From NCBI GenBank assembly GCA_910583605.1, contig CAJTXN010000004.1, positions 124,001 through 188,000 on the forward strand: a stretch of 64,000 bases of DNA. Reading direction: 5' to 3'. Position numbers and translations under genes: made by a program. The stretch's first letter is position 1, and each line of letters starts with the position of its first letter. This document shows, piece by piece, positions 7,788 through 15,826 of this stretch. The notes beneath the pieces were generated by a model. The model was not told the DNA's origin. It worked only from the letters and a program-made list of their open reading frames with translations, and made no database searches. The DNA is from an uncultured Lachnospiraceae bacterium (GTDB lineage Bacteria > Bacillota > Clostridia > Lachnospirales > Lachnospiraceae).

Positions 7788-9904
7788 ACCATTTCTCTCC
7801 TTTCAAATTTACGAGCCGTTTTACTTTCTTCTGTCTTTGGTTTAAATCCTGCACTTGTTTTTAAGATTAATTTATCAAATACCATAAACATTGCCGGCAA
7901 TATGAATGCCACAACCAGCAGACTGATGAACGCTCCCCGTGCCAGAAGTACGCATAGCGAACTTATCATATCAATGCTGGAATATAATCCCACACCGAAG
8001 GTTGCCGCAAAAAAGCTCATGGCGCTTACAAATACGGACTGCAAAGAACTGTTTAATGCACTGGAAACGGCTTCCTCCTTATCAGCCCCGTTGTGTCTTG
8101 CCTTTTTGTATTTATTTGTCATTAAAATAGCATAGTCCACGGTTGCCCCCAGCTGAATGGTTCCGATTACGATAGAGGCAATAAACGGAAGAACCGTTCC
8201 GGTATAAGATGGAATACCCATGTTAATAAAAATTGCAAATTCAATGACCATTACAAGGATAATCGGTAAGGAGACAGATTTCAGAACAGCTGCTATAATT
8301 ATGAATATAAGCACAATAGAAACCGCACTGACAGTTTTAAAATCTTTATCCGTTATGGTTATCAAATCCTGTGTACACGGCGCCTCTCCGATCAGCATAC
8401 TCTTATCATCATATTTCTTGATAATATTCCTAATTTCATCACACTGTTTATTTACTTCGTCGGAAGCCGTCATATATTCAGACATAATAAGAATCAACTG
8501 ATATTTTTCGCTTTTTAAGATTGCCTTAAATCCCTCCGGAATCATTTCTTCCGGTACGGTGGAGCCCACAATACTGTCCCAGCCTGCCGCCAGTTTTATT
8601 CCGTCCACCGTTTTTATTTCATTCAGCATAGCTTTGGATTCCTTTGCAGACAGGCTGCTGTCCGCCAAAATCATATGGGCAGCTCCCATTCCGTAATCTT
8701 CTTCCAGCTTACTGTTTGCCATGACACTTTCCAAATCCTTCGGCAGGGTTCCGGCCAAATCATAATAAACTTCATTATGGGTATATCCATATAATGCGGG
8801 CCCCAGAATAATAAGAAATAATGCTATAAAAATTCCATATTTTTTTGTTACAAAACTTCCTATTTTTCCTAAGTCCGGTATAAACGATTTATGCTTTGTT
8901 TTTTCTATCGCCTTGTCAAATACCAGTATCATGGATGGTAAGATGGTTACGCATCCAATAACACCGATGACAACACCTTTTGCCATTACCACACCTAAAT
9001 CCAGTCCCAATGTAAACGTCATAAAACACATGGCCACGAATCCGGCAACGGTGGTAATGGAACTGCCTACAACCGAAACAATAGTATTGGAAATGGCATG
9101 TGCCATAGCCCTGTTATTGTCATCCGGATATTTCTCTCTGTATTCCTGATAGGAATGCCAAAGAAATATGGAGTAATCCATTGTAACTGCCAATTGTAAT
9201 ACGGCCGCCAATGCCTGAGTTATAAATGATATTTCTCCCGCCACAAAATTGCTTCCAAGATTATAGATAATTGCCATACCTATGCTTAACAGGAAGAATA
9301 CGGGTATCAGGAAGGAATCCATAGTCAGCGCCAGTACGATTGCCGTTAAAACCGCCGCAATCACTACATACATAAGAGCTTCGCTATTGCTTATCTTCTT
9401 CATATCCGTAATGATAGCTGACATTCCGCCAAGCAGACATTGTTTCTTTGTCATGGAGCGAATTTCCTCAATCGCCTCTAATGTTTCATCTGCCGAACTG
9501 GAGGTATCAAATAATACCATTAGCAGCGTGCTTTCCTTTTCTTTGTTGTTGAAAGCGTTAACAATATCTTCCGGAAGTACTTCCATCGGCAGTGATATAT
9601 CTGCCAGGGTATCATACCAGATAACGTTTTTTACGTGTTCTACATTTTCAATATTCTTTTTTAACTCTACTACCTCTTTATCCCCCATTCCTTCCACAAC
9701 ACATAAGGAAAATGCCCCCGTACCAAATTCATCTAATAAAATCTCCTGTCCTTTCATGGTATCAATATTTCCCGGCAGATAAGAAAGAATATCATAATTT
9801 ATTCTGGTATTCAGATACACGATACCTGACGGAATCAATAGAAGAAAGCTAATAATCAAGATTGGAATTCTTAACTTTACAATCTTTTTGCCCATGTTCA
9901 GCAT
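7784..9904 (-). CDS. MMPL/RND family membrane exporter
   Basis: The 706-residue protein shows the RND layout. One membrane helix near the N-terminus is followed by an extracytoplasmic domain (about 35-170), a block of five or six helices (about 170-330), then the same plan again with a second external domain (about 380-530) and a second helix block (about 535-690). QLAVTMDYSIFLWH and QLGATVDYAILMTN are the paired helix-4 motifs of the MMPL/YdfJ group. It probably moves lipids or hydrophobic drugs by proton coupling. It is transcribed away from the tetR gene, with GGAGTGAG before the ATG. Confidence 0.9.
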   Translation of the reverse strand: MLNMGKKIVKLRIPILIISFLLLIPSGIVYLNTRINYDILSYLPGNIDTMKGQEILLDEFGTGAFSLCVVEGMGDKEVVELKKNIENVEHVKNVIWYDTLADISLPMEVLPEDIVNAFNNKEKESTLLMVLFDTSSSADETLEAIEEIRSMTKKQCLLGGMSAIITDMKKISNSEALMYVVIAAVLTAIVLALTMDSFLIPVFFLLSIGMAIIYNLGSNFVAGEISFITQALAAVLQLAVTMDYSIFLWHSYQEYREKYPDDNNRAMAHAISNTIVSVVGSSITTVAGFVAMCFMTFTLGLDLGVVMAKGVVIGVIGCVTILPSMILVFDKAIEKTKHKSFIPDLGKIGSFVTKKYGIFIALFLIILGPALYGYTHNEVYYDLAGTLPKDLESVMANSKLEEDYGMGAAHMILADSSLSAKESKAMLNEIKTVDGIKLAAGWDSIVGSTVPEEMIPEGFKAILKSEKYQLILIMSEYMTASDEVNKQCDEIRNIIKKYDDKSMLIGEAPCTQDLITITDKDFKTVSAVSIVLIFIIIAAVLKSVSLPIILVMVIEFAIFINMGIPSYTGTVLPFIASIVIGTIQLGATVDYAILMTNKYKKARHNGADKEEAVSSALNSSLQSVFVSAMSFFAATFGVGLYSSIDMISSLCVLLARGAFISLLVVAFILPAMFMVFDKLILKTSAGFKPKTEESKTARKFERREMV

Positions 9905-9959
9905 AATCTCACTCCTTTTTTTATTTTGTCAGTCCTTATCATTTTATATAAAAACAACA

Positions 9960-10017
9960 TTGACCAACGGTCATTTCGTATGGTATAATTTATATCATAA
10001 AAATGACTATTGGTCAA
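9960..10017. promoter_or_regulatory. Face-to-face overlapping promoters
   Basis: Plus strand: TTGACC (9960-9965), 18 bases, TATAAT (9984-9989), reading towards tetR. Minus strand: TTGACC (10012-10017), 17 bases, TATAAA (9989-9994), reading towards the MMPL gene. The -10 boxes touch, so the two polymerases would face each other and compete for the same DNA. Confidence 0.7.
9961..10016. promoter_or_regulatory. Two TetR operator sites
   Basis: TGACCAACGGTCA (9961-9973) is a perfect palindrome around a 3-base centre. TGACTATTGGTCA (10004-10016) is a second, slightly degenerate copy. The two sites also form a larger inverted repeat. Each one covers a -35 box of one of the two opposed promoters, so one regulator could close both directions. 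Confidence 0.8.
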
Positions 10018-10061
10018 TATTAATTTTCTAAATATTTTATAAACAATTTTTTTGATGGATA

Positions 10062-10091
10062 TTGACTAAAATCCAAAAGAAAACCTATAAT
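10062..10091 (+). promoter_or_regulatory. Second SigA promoter of tetR
   Basis: TTGACT (10062-10067), 18 bases, TATAAT (10086-10091), about 75 bases before the tetR start and outside both operators. It could keep a basal level of regulator even when the operators are filled. Confidence 0.65.
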
Positions 10092-10166
10092 AAAAGAAAT
10101 CGAAAAAGAATACTACTGTTTATTGCATATACTTCTGTAATAAATTGATGAATGCGGAGGATTAAT

Positions 10167-10784
10167 ATGAGTAAAATCGAATCAAATAAAAAACAAAAAG
10201 AAGAGTCCCTTTTAGATGCAGCATTTACACTTTTTACTTCAAAAGGAATAAATAAAACATCTATCTCGGATATTGTCGCAAAATCCGGTGTTGCAAAAGG
10301 AACTTTTTATTTGTATTTTAAAGATAAATATGATATAAGAAATATGCTGATCGCCCATAAAGCAAGTCAGTTATTTCAAAATGCCGAAAATGACCTGCAA
10401 AAAACAGATATTACAGACTTGGTAGAAGAAATTATTTTTATAGCAGATAATATAATTAATCAATTTTGTATGAACCAATCCCTATTGATGTTTATTTCTA
10501 AAAATTTAAGCTGGGGAATCTTTAAGTCTTCGATTACCAATACTTACGGAGATGATATCAACTTTAATAATATTTATCAGCGTATTTTAAATCATAAAGA
10601 CTATACATTCAAGGACCCGGAAGTCATGCTTTTTATGATCATTGAGCTGACAAGCTCTACCTGTTACAGTTCCATTTTATATGATGAACCGGTATCCATT
10701 GATAGATTAAAACCATATCTTTATGAGACCATACGCAGTATTATTAAACAGCATATCTGTTCCGAACCTGATCCGGAACACTAA
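10167..10784 (+). CDS. TetR-family transcriptional regulator
   Basis: The protein has 205 residues from the ATG at 10167, which has GGAGG six bases upstream; an in-frame ATG at 10152 lies within that ribosome site and is unlikely. The N-terminal helix-turn-helix (LLDAAFTLFTSKGINKTSISDIVAKSGVAKGTFYLYFKDKYDI) is textbook TetR, and the rest is the variable ligand and dimer domain. It lies divergent from the MMPL exporter and its partner, with TetR-like operators between, so it most likely represses both and is released by an exporter substrate. Confidence 0.93.
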   Translation: MSKIESNKKQKEESLLDAAFTLFTSKGINKTSISDIVAKSGVAKGTFYLYFKDKYDIRNMLIAHKASQLFQNAENDLQKTDITDLVEEIIFIADNIINQFCMNQSLLMFISKNLSWGIFKSSITNTYGDDINFNNIYQRILNHKDYTFKDPEVMLFMIIELTSSTCYSSILYDEPVSIDRLKPYLYETIRSIIKQHICSEPDPEH

Positions 10785-10795
10785 ATATATCCGTA

Positions 10796-10857
10796 ATGAA
10801 AAACTCCCTTTCAGGCAGACAAGCAATAACTTTCACTTGCCGCCCGAAAGGGAGTTA
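10796..10857. terminator. Bidirectional terminator between tetR and the chemoreceptor
   Basis: Arms 10802-10812 and 10846-10856 form a perfect 11-bp stem extended by an inner GGC/GCC-rich pairing. T-rich sequence follows on the minus strand (TTTTT) and weakly on the plus strand. It serves the convergent tetR and chemoreceptor genes. Confidence 0.75.
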
Positions 10858-10913
10858 CTTATTTTCAATATATGAAAATCACATAGATATGTATTATTTA
10901 ATTGTTTTATTAC

Positions 10914-12338
10914 CTAAAAAACAGTTTCATCTGCAGCCGTCAGGTCTTTCGCAACCTGAATCATCTTGTCAAACCCGGCAATTAATTCTTCGGATAATTT
11001 TTCTGCTTCTGTATATCCATTTTCTGCTTCGGTAAAATCCTGTTTTTTTACGGATTCTGTAATTGATATGCCTTTTTTATGGAACAGCGAGTGTTTTTCT
11101 CCTACTTCTTTCCAAATCACTGCAATAGAATCAGCCTTTGGTTTTAAAGAGTAATAAAAATGACCAAATCCACAACGATGCTCATCTGTCTGCAATGGAA
11201 TCGCTTCTTTTTCATTTATCATTTCCCTCAATGCAGATAACCATTTTTTATGCGCCTCAACCGCATCCTCAAGGGCAGCGATAAAATCTTCATTATCAAT
11301 TTTATAAAATTCATCTTCTGCCATTTTCCCCATATTCACAGCCACATTATTCAGTAATGATTCCACCTCATATACAGGATTAATCACTTCTGTTAAACTC
11401 CTGCTGACTTTACCAAGGGAATTGGAATGTTCGGATAAAATATCAATCTCATTATCCAGTCTGTGCATCTGAGACTCCACTTCATTTACGGATGTACTGA
11501 TTTCTTCATTTTTAGCTGCAATATTTGTTATAGCCTCATTAATGTTATTTATATTTGTCTTATTTGATGTATTAATTTCCATTACGGAATTCAGGCTGTT
11601 ATTTATGCTGTCTAATGATTCCACCGTACTTTCCACACTCTTGGAACTTTTACCGGAAGCTTCTGCGATATTCTCAACAAATTTTCCCATATTTCCCGTA
11701 AGAACTTTTGTCTGTTCCGCTAATTGTCTGATTTCTTCTGCTACAACTGCAAAGCCCCGACCGTTATCTCCCGCTCTGGCTGCCTCAATGGAAGCATTTA
11801 ATGCTAACAGATTTGTCTGTGCCGATATGGCATTAATGCCTTCAATAACTTCGTTCATATGCTGAATAACTTCCAGCAATGTAGACATATCCTGCTTCAT
11901 CTGCCCTGATTGCTTTATCGCAATATTTGAAACATTTATAATATTTGTTAATTTTGTTTCATTTTCCGTAATGCCTTTTAATATGGAATTACAGTTTTCC
12001 GAAACATTTGTTATAGAGTTTGTCAAATCCTCATGTGCATTTGCCACTTCCCCTGTAACCGTGGCCGTACTCTCAGATGTCTGATTAATCTGCTGTGCCA
12101 GATTCGATAATTCTTCACTGATCAGTTTGATTTGGTCTGCCTTGTTTACCAGTGCCAGGTCTAAGGAACTCATCTTCATATTGGAAGAAAGAATTTCCTT
12201 AACCAGATTTCCGAATTTTTCCCTGCCACCCTTTAATCTTATATATACATCCGCCAGTTCAGGTCCCATCTTTGAGACATCAACCTTTTCCATACGCGCT
12301 ACTGCGCATAGCATTTTTACATTTACTTTTTTACCCAT
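10914..12338 (-). CDS. Soluble methyl-accepting chemotaxis protein with C-terminal CZB zinc-binding domain
   Basis: The protein has 474 residues from the ATG at 12338, preceded by GGAGG; an in-frame ATG at 12374 lacks a site. No membrane segments are seen. The long coiled coil contains the signalling tip (NAISAQTNLLALNASIEAAR, then FAVVAEEIRQLAEQT). The C-terminal 110 residues show the chemoreceptor zinc-binding pattern: HKKW (near 361), CGFGHF (near 386) and HSLFH (near 415). CZB domains in other bacteria bind zinc and sense oxidants such as HOCl. No che genes are present in the window, so the pathway partners lie elsewhere. Confidence 0.9.
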   Translation of the reverse strand: MGKKVNVKMLCAVARMEKVDVSKMGPELADVYIRLKGGREKFGNLVKEILSSNMKMSSLDLALVNKADQIKLISEELSNLAQQINQTSESTATVTGEVANAHEDLTNSITNVSENCNSILKGITENETKLTNIINVSNIAIKQSGQMKQDMSTLLEVIQHMNEVIEGINAISAQTNLLALNASIEAARAGDNGRGFAVVAEEIRQLAEQTKVLTGNMGKFVENIAEASGKSSKSVESTVESLDSINNSLNSVMEINTSNKTNINNINEAITNIAAKNEEISTSVNEVESQMHRLDNEIDILSEHSNSLGKVSRSLTEVINPVYEVESLLNNVAVNMGKMAEDEFYKIDNEDFIAALEDAVEAHKKWLSALREMINEKEAIPLQTDEHRCGFGHFYYSLKPKADSIAVIWKEVGEKHSLFHKKGISITESVKKQDFTEAENGYTEAEKLSEELIAGFDKMIQVAKDLTAADETVF

Positions 12339-12390
12339 ATGTGCCTCCATTGCGAATCCTTTGATATTTTTCACATAAAACGTTACTCCT

Positions 12391-12419
12391 ATTATACAAT
12401 ATTTATGCTTTTTTCACAA
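12391..12419 (-). promoter_or_regulatory. SigA promoter of the CZB chemoreceptor
   Basis: Minus strand TTGTGA (12414-12419), 17 bases, TATAAT (12391-12396). This argues against SigD-only control of this receptor. Confidence 0.7.
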
Positions 12420-12458
12420 TAGATACAGGTTATGTTTTCAGCATAAAAATATATATTG

Positions 12459-13490
12459 CTACTTTACGATTACTCTGCATTTAACTTTTGTTCCGTCTTC
12501 ATTTACATAAATATACGTTTTTCCTTTTCCTGTGGCTTTTACCTTTCCACTTTTATCAACAACAGCCACACTTGTATTTCCCGAAGAATACTCGGGTTTA
12601 TTCCCGGAAGACACTTTTGCCTGAAGCTGATATTGTTTTCCCTTCTGCAATGTAATCTCATAGGTATTCAAACGGATTTCCGGCTTTTTAACGATTACAG
12701 TACATGTCTTACTGACCCCGTCCACTTTTACCGTTATCACTGCCGTTCCGTGTTTTACAGCCGTTATGGTTCCATTACTGTCTGCAACAGCCACCGATTT
12801 TTTGTTTGACCTGTATGTCGGAGTGATTCCCGAGGAAACTTTCACTGCCAGATTAAACTTCTGTCCCCGATATAATGTAATCCGATTTTTACATAGGGAT
12901 ATGGTCGGCCTCCTGACCAGAATCCGGCAGGTTTTGCTATAGCCGTCCGCCAGAACCGTAACCACCGCCTCTCCGGGCTTTACCCCTGTTACATAGCCGT
13001 TCTCATCCACCAGCGCAATACTTTTTTTGTTAATCTTATAGGTTACGTCTGCTCCATTGGATGTGGTCGCACGGATTCGTTTTGTTTCACCGTTTTCCAC
13101 AGACAGATATCCGGTGTCAAGTGAAATGACCGTCTTATTTACCTTTATTCTGCACACTGCTTCCGAACCCTTGATTTTAACCGTAATGTCGGCCGTCCCT
13201 CCCTTTCTGGCAGTAACCAGCCCATATGTATTTACGGATGCAACCTTACTGTTGCTGCTTTTAAAAACAGGTTTCTTTCCGCCGGATGTTAATGCCGTCA
13301 GATAAAATTTATCACCGATATTCATTACGGAAGAATATTTTGATAATATTACAAATGATATGTTTGCTGCCTGACATTCTTCCATAAATAAACTTTCATT
13401 CGTCTGAAAACAACACAGAACAAACAATATCCATGCAGTTAATTTTTTTAATCCTGTTTTATAGTTATACTTTTTTTGTATACCACCCAT
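12459..13490 (-). CDS. Secreted protein with bacterial Ig-like (BIG2) repeats
   Basis: The protein has 343 residues from the ATG at 13490, which has GGGAGG seven bases upstream. A basic start and one hydrophobic segment (about 15-30) direct export. Four BIG2-type repeats follow, each with the pattern SSNKSVAVVDSNGTVTAVKxGTAxITV and a closing CRIxV or CTVIV strand. It has no sortase motif and no catalytic domain, so it is probably a short surface adhesin or wall-associated scaffold. It is a single gene between a chemoreceptor and two small regulators. Confidence 0.85.
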   Translation of the reverse strand: MGGIQKKYNYKTGLKKLTAWILFVLCCFQTNESLFMEECQAANISFVILSKYSSVMNIGDKFYLTALTSGGKKPVFKSSNSKVASVNTYGLVTARKGGTADITVKIKGSEAVCRIKVNKTVISLDTGYLSVENGETKRIRATTSNGADVTYKINKKSIALVDENGYVTGVKPGEAVVTVLADGYSKTCRILVRRPTISLCKNRITLYRGQKFNLAVKVSSGITPTYRSNKKSVAVADSNGTITAVKHGTAVITVKVDGVSKTCTVIVKKPEIRLNTYEITLQKGKQYQLQAKVSSGNKPEYSSGNTSVAVVDKSGKVKATGKGKTYIYVNEDGTKVKCRVIVK

Positions 13491-13722
13491 AATTAATCCT
13501 CCCTTTTGTACTTTACTGATATGCACCATAACCTGTACCTTTATTATATCACCTGTTGTTTTTATTTCAACAATCAGATAATACGTTGCATTTTGTAAAA
13601 TTTATTAAACAACATAACACCCCGGATTAACTATAATACCGTCACCCTTTTTTTAATCTTTTCCTGAAAAACATTTCAAACTACAATACATGTACATAAC
13701 AAAAAATAAGGGGAATTATCAA

Positions 13723-14067
13723 ATGCAGGACTTAGAAATTAATTCAAGAATCAGACAGTTAATTACAGACAAAGGATACACAATCTACCAGTTATCCAAG
13801 GAATCTTCCATACCATTATCCACTCTCTACGGAATAATCAACAACGTTTATCTGCCGTCAATACATACATTAACCATTATCTGTAAATTTTTAAATGTTA
13901 CAATGGGTGAATTTTTTTTAGAATGCTCTTCCGAAGATCCGTTATATTTATCACCCTCCGAAGAACATCATATTTTTCTCTATCGAAGCATCTCTTCCCG
14001 GCTGCAGAATCATATTGATGAATATCTCCTGCTTTTAAGGGATACTAATGTTTCAATACATGAATAA
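13723..14067 (+). CDS. Cro/CI-type (XRE) helix-turn-helix regulator
   Basis: The protein has 114 residues starting at the ATG at 13723, which has AAGGGG upstream; the in-frame ATG at 13690 lacks a site. The N-terminal 65 residues (IRQLITDKGYTIYQLSKESSIPLSTLYGIINN) form an XRE domain, with a short helical tail. It is a paralogue of the next gene. Targets are unknown. It is divergent from the BIG2 gene, which makes control of that gene possible but unproven. Confidence 0.85.
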   Translation: MQDLEINSRIRQLITDKGYTIYQLSKESSIPLSTLYGIINNVYLPSIHTLTIICKFLNVTMGEFFLECSSEDPLYLSPSEEHHIFLYRSISSRLQNHIDEYLLLLRDTNVSIHE

Positions 14068-14255
14068 ATTGTTTCACTTTATCTATATCAGTTAATTGTT
14101 TGCTTTGTTTTTAATTAAATACTACACAAATAGATTTCAGAATATTACACTATTTCTATCACATAAAACAAACCGGCAGGAAGTACAAAACAAATTTATC
14201 CGAAAAGTACCATTTATGTTTTATACTAAAATATTTAGGTGAAAGGGGCATTTTT

Positions 14256-14585
14256 ATGGAAGATTTCACAACAAACGATGTCTTATTAAGAATTGAAGAA
14301 TTACTGAAAATACGCCATTGGACACATTACCGTCTTTCAAAGGAGAGCGGAATTCCTTATTCCAGCATTAGTAATATGTTTAAAAGAAATACGGTTCCGT
14401 CAGTTCCGACTTTGATGAAAATATGTAACGGACTAAATATCCGTATGAGCGATTTTTTCAGATATGAAGAGAAAGTATTCAGCGAAACCATTACACTGGC
14501 TAAGAATATAGAGGAACTGGACGAATATAAAAAAAATCTGCTGATGACTTATATTAATTGTTTAAAGCAGTCGGATAAAATTTAA
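14256..14585 (+). CDS. Cro/CI-type (XRE) helix-turn-helix regulator, paralogue
   Basis: The 109-residue protein has the same plan as the gene at 13723: LLKIRHWTHYRLSKESGIPYSSISNMFKRNTVPSVPTLMKICNGLNIRMSDFF is an XRE domain, followed by a short tail. AAAGGGG precedes the ATG. Such small proteins usually act as dimeric repressors. The two copies are 190 bases apart and each has its own ribosome site, so this looks like a tandem duplication that has diverged. Confidence 0.85.
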   Translation: MEDFTTNDVLLRIEELLKIRHWTHYRLSKESGIPYSSISNMFKRNTVPSVPTLMKICNGLNIRMSDFFRYEEKVFSETITLAKNIEELDEYKKNLLMTYINCLKQSDKI

Positions 14586-14604
14586 CAATCCAAAATTAAA
14601 TGAT

Positions 14605-14850
14605 CTAAATCCCGGTTCTCCGGTCTGATAAACCGGAAGCCGTCAATTTTAGTAATTTGCGAACAGCCGCATAACGATAATGGAGCATAGCTGCTCCCGG
14701 TAGCGCTTTTGTCCAGCTATCCTTTAAAACCATGCCGTTTCTGACTACCACCCTCTGAGAGGCTGTATTTGTATCTCTAATGATAGAACAAACTTCATCC
14801 ACATTCAGTATTTCATAAGCATAATTCTTACACCTTCACAAATCCCAAAC
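14605..14850 (-). pseudogene. Decayed GNAT acetyltransferase remnant
   Basis: The minus-strand frame reads KNYAYEILNVDEVCSIIRD then TNTASQRVVVRNGMVLKDSW, ending in KL. This is the usual end of a RimJ/GNAT acetyltransferase (YAfevL.ldeV.s.I...N.aSqrVaeknGM). The N-terminal two thirds with the CoA loop are absent and a stop precedes the fragment. It sits next to tRNA-Cys, a common site of insertion and deletion. Only the remnant is seen, so its original partner genes are unknown. Confidence 0.65.
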
Positions 14851-14910
14851 TTCCGGTTTAACAAATAACAGCTGATGAATGCTACAATCCACACTCAGAA
14901 GATAAGTAAT

Positions 14911-14938
14911 AAAACAAAAAACCCCGATAAATCGGGGC
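14911..14938 (-). terminator. Intrinsic terminator of tRNA-Cys
   Basis: Arms 14922-14928 and 14931-14937 pair perfectly (CCCCGAT/ATCGGGG), followed on the minus strand by a T-rich run at 14911-14921. It lies 8 bases past the tRNA 3' end. Confidence 0.9.
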
Positions 14939-14945
14939 TTCAAAA

Positions 14946-15016
14946 AGGCGACAACCAGATTCGAACTGGTGATGACGGTGTTGCAGACCGGAGCCTTACC
15001 ACTTGGCTATGTCGCC
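14946..15016 (-). tRNA. tRNA-Cys (anticodon GCA)
   Basis: A 71-nt cloverleaf on the minus strand. The acceptor stem GGCGACA pairs with TGTCGCC, the D arm is GCC..GGC, the anticodon GCA lies at plus positions 14982-14984, and the T arm contains TTCGAAT. U73 is the discriminator expected for Cys. CCA is not encoded. The anticodon stem has a C-U mismatch at 27-43. A strong terminator follows directly. Confidence 0.95.
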
Positions 15017-15119
15017 GTATATCACGCTGCCGCTTGCGACAACGTGTATATTATAGCAATAGTGTTTTCATTCGTCAAGGACTTTTTATAAAAATCCAAT
15101 GAATTCTTTTCGCATTTTT

Positions 15120-15809
15120 CTACAAAATATATTTTGTAAGAAGATTATGATTATATATAAAGTTCAGCACAGGATTGGAAGCAATCGCACTGAAGATATC
15201 TTCCCCGATCTTCGTTCCGCTGACAGCAGTCAGAGCCGTACATATTACCCATATAATCAGTATCCCTTCTACAAATCCTATGACTGCACCCAGATTCTTG
15301 TTTATAAAATTAACTACAGGAAGTTTACTGAACAGATCAACTACAGAAACCAGTACCCTCAACAAAATTTTAAATATCAGGAACAGAACCAGTACCGTAA
15401 CCGCATTTAAAAGAATATCGGTCAAAGATTCCGCCACATAATTGCTGAATGATTCAACCTTCATTTCTGATTTTGTACCGTCAGTATTATTCACGATCAG
15501 CTTGTCCTGAATGGAAGACGGAAGATTCAGCTTTTTAATGGCCTCCTCCTGTATTTCCTTTGATGCATTATCCAGTCCTTCACCAATATATTCCGATACA
15601 TAATTCGCCATCTGCTCTTTTACCGTATTATATATCGGCGTATGGTTCTTTATAAAACTGCTGCATGGCCCGGCAAATAATACGGAAGCCAGCAAAGCCA
15701 CAATAGTAACTGCCAGGGATAAAACTATTTTTATAAATCCCTTTGCATAACCGATAACAGTCATAATCGCAAGAAATGCAATTACTCCAGCCAATAATAA
15801 TATTTCCAT
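15120..15809 (-). CDS. cvpA: CvpA family membrane protein
   Basis: The protein has 229 residues from the ATG at 15809, which has AAAGGAG upstream; a GTG at 15827 lies inside that region and is unlikely. Hydrophobic segments are at about 3-22, 26-45, 115-140 and 170-195, with the family N-terminus (AVIAFLAIMTVIGYAKGFIKIV). A long loop between the second and third helices is typical for Lachnospiraceae members. CvpA proteins were first linked to colicin V export and their general role is unsettled. It directly follows the DUF5711 gene and is probably in the same operon. Confidence 0.85.
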   Translation of the reverse strand: MEILLLAGVIAFLAIMTVIGYAKGFIKIVLSLAVTIVALLASVLFAGPCSSFIKNHTPIYNTVKEQMANYVSEYIGEGLDNASKEIQEEAIKKLNLPSSIQDKLIVNNTDGTKSEMKVESFSNYVAESLTDILLNAVTVLVLFLIFKILLRVLVSVVDLFSKLPVVNFINKNLGAVIGFVEGILIIWVICTALTAVSGTKIGEDIFSAIASNPVLNFIYNHNLLTKYIL

Positions 15810-15826
15810 CTTCTTTCTCCTTTGCA

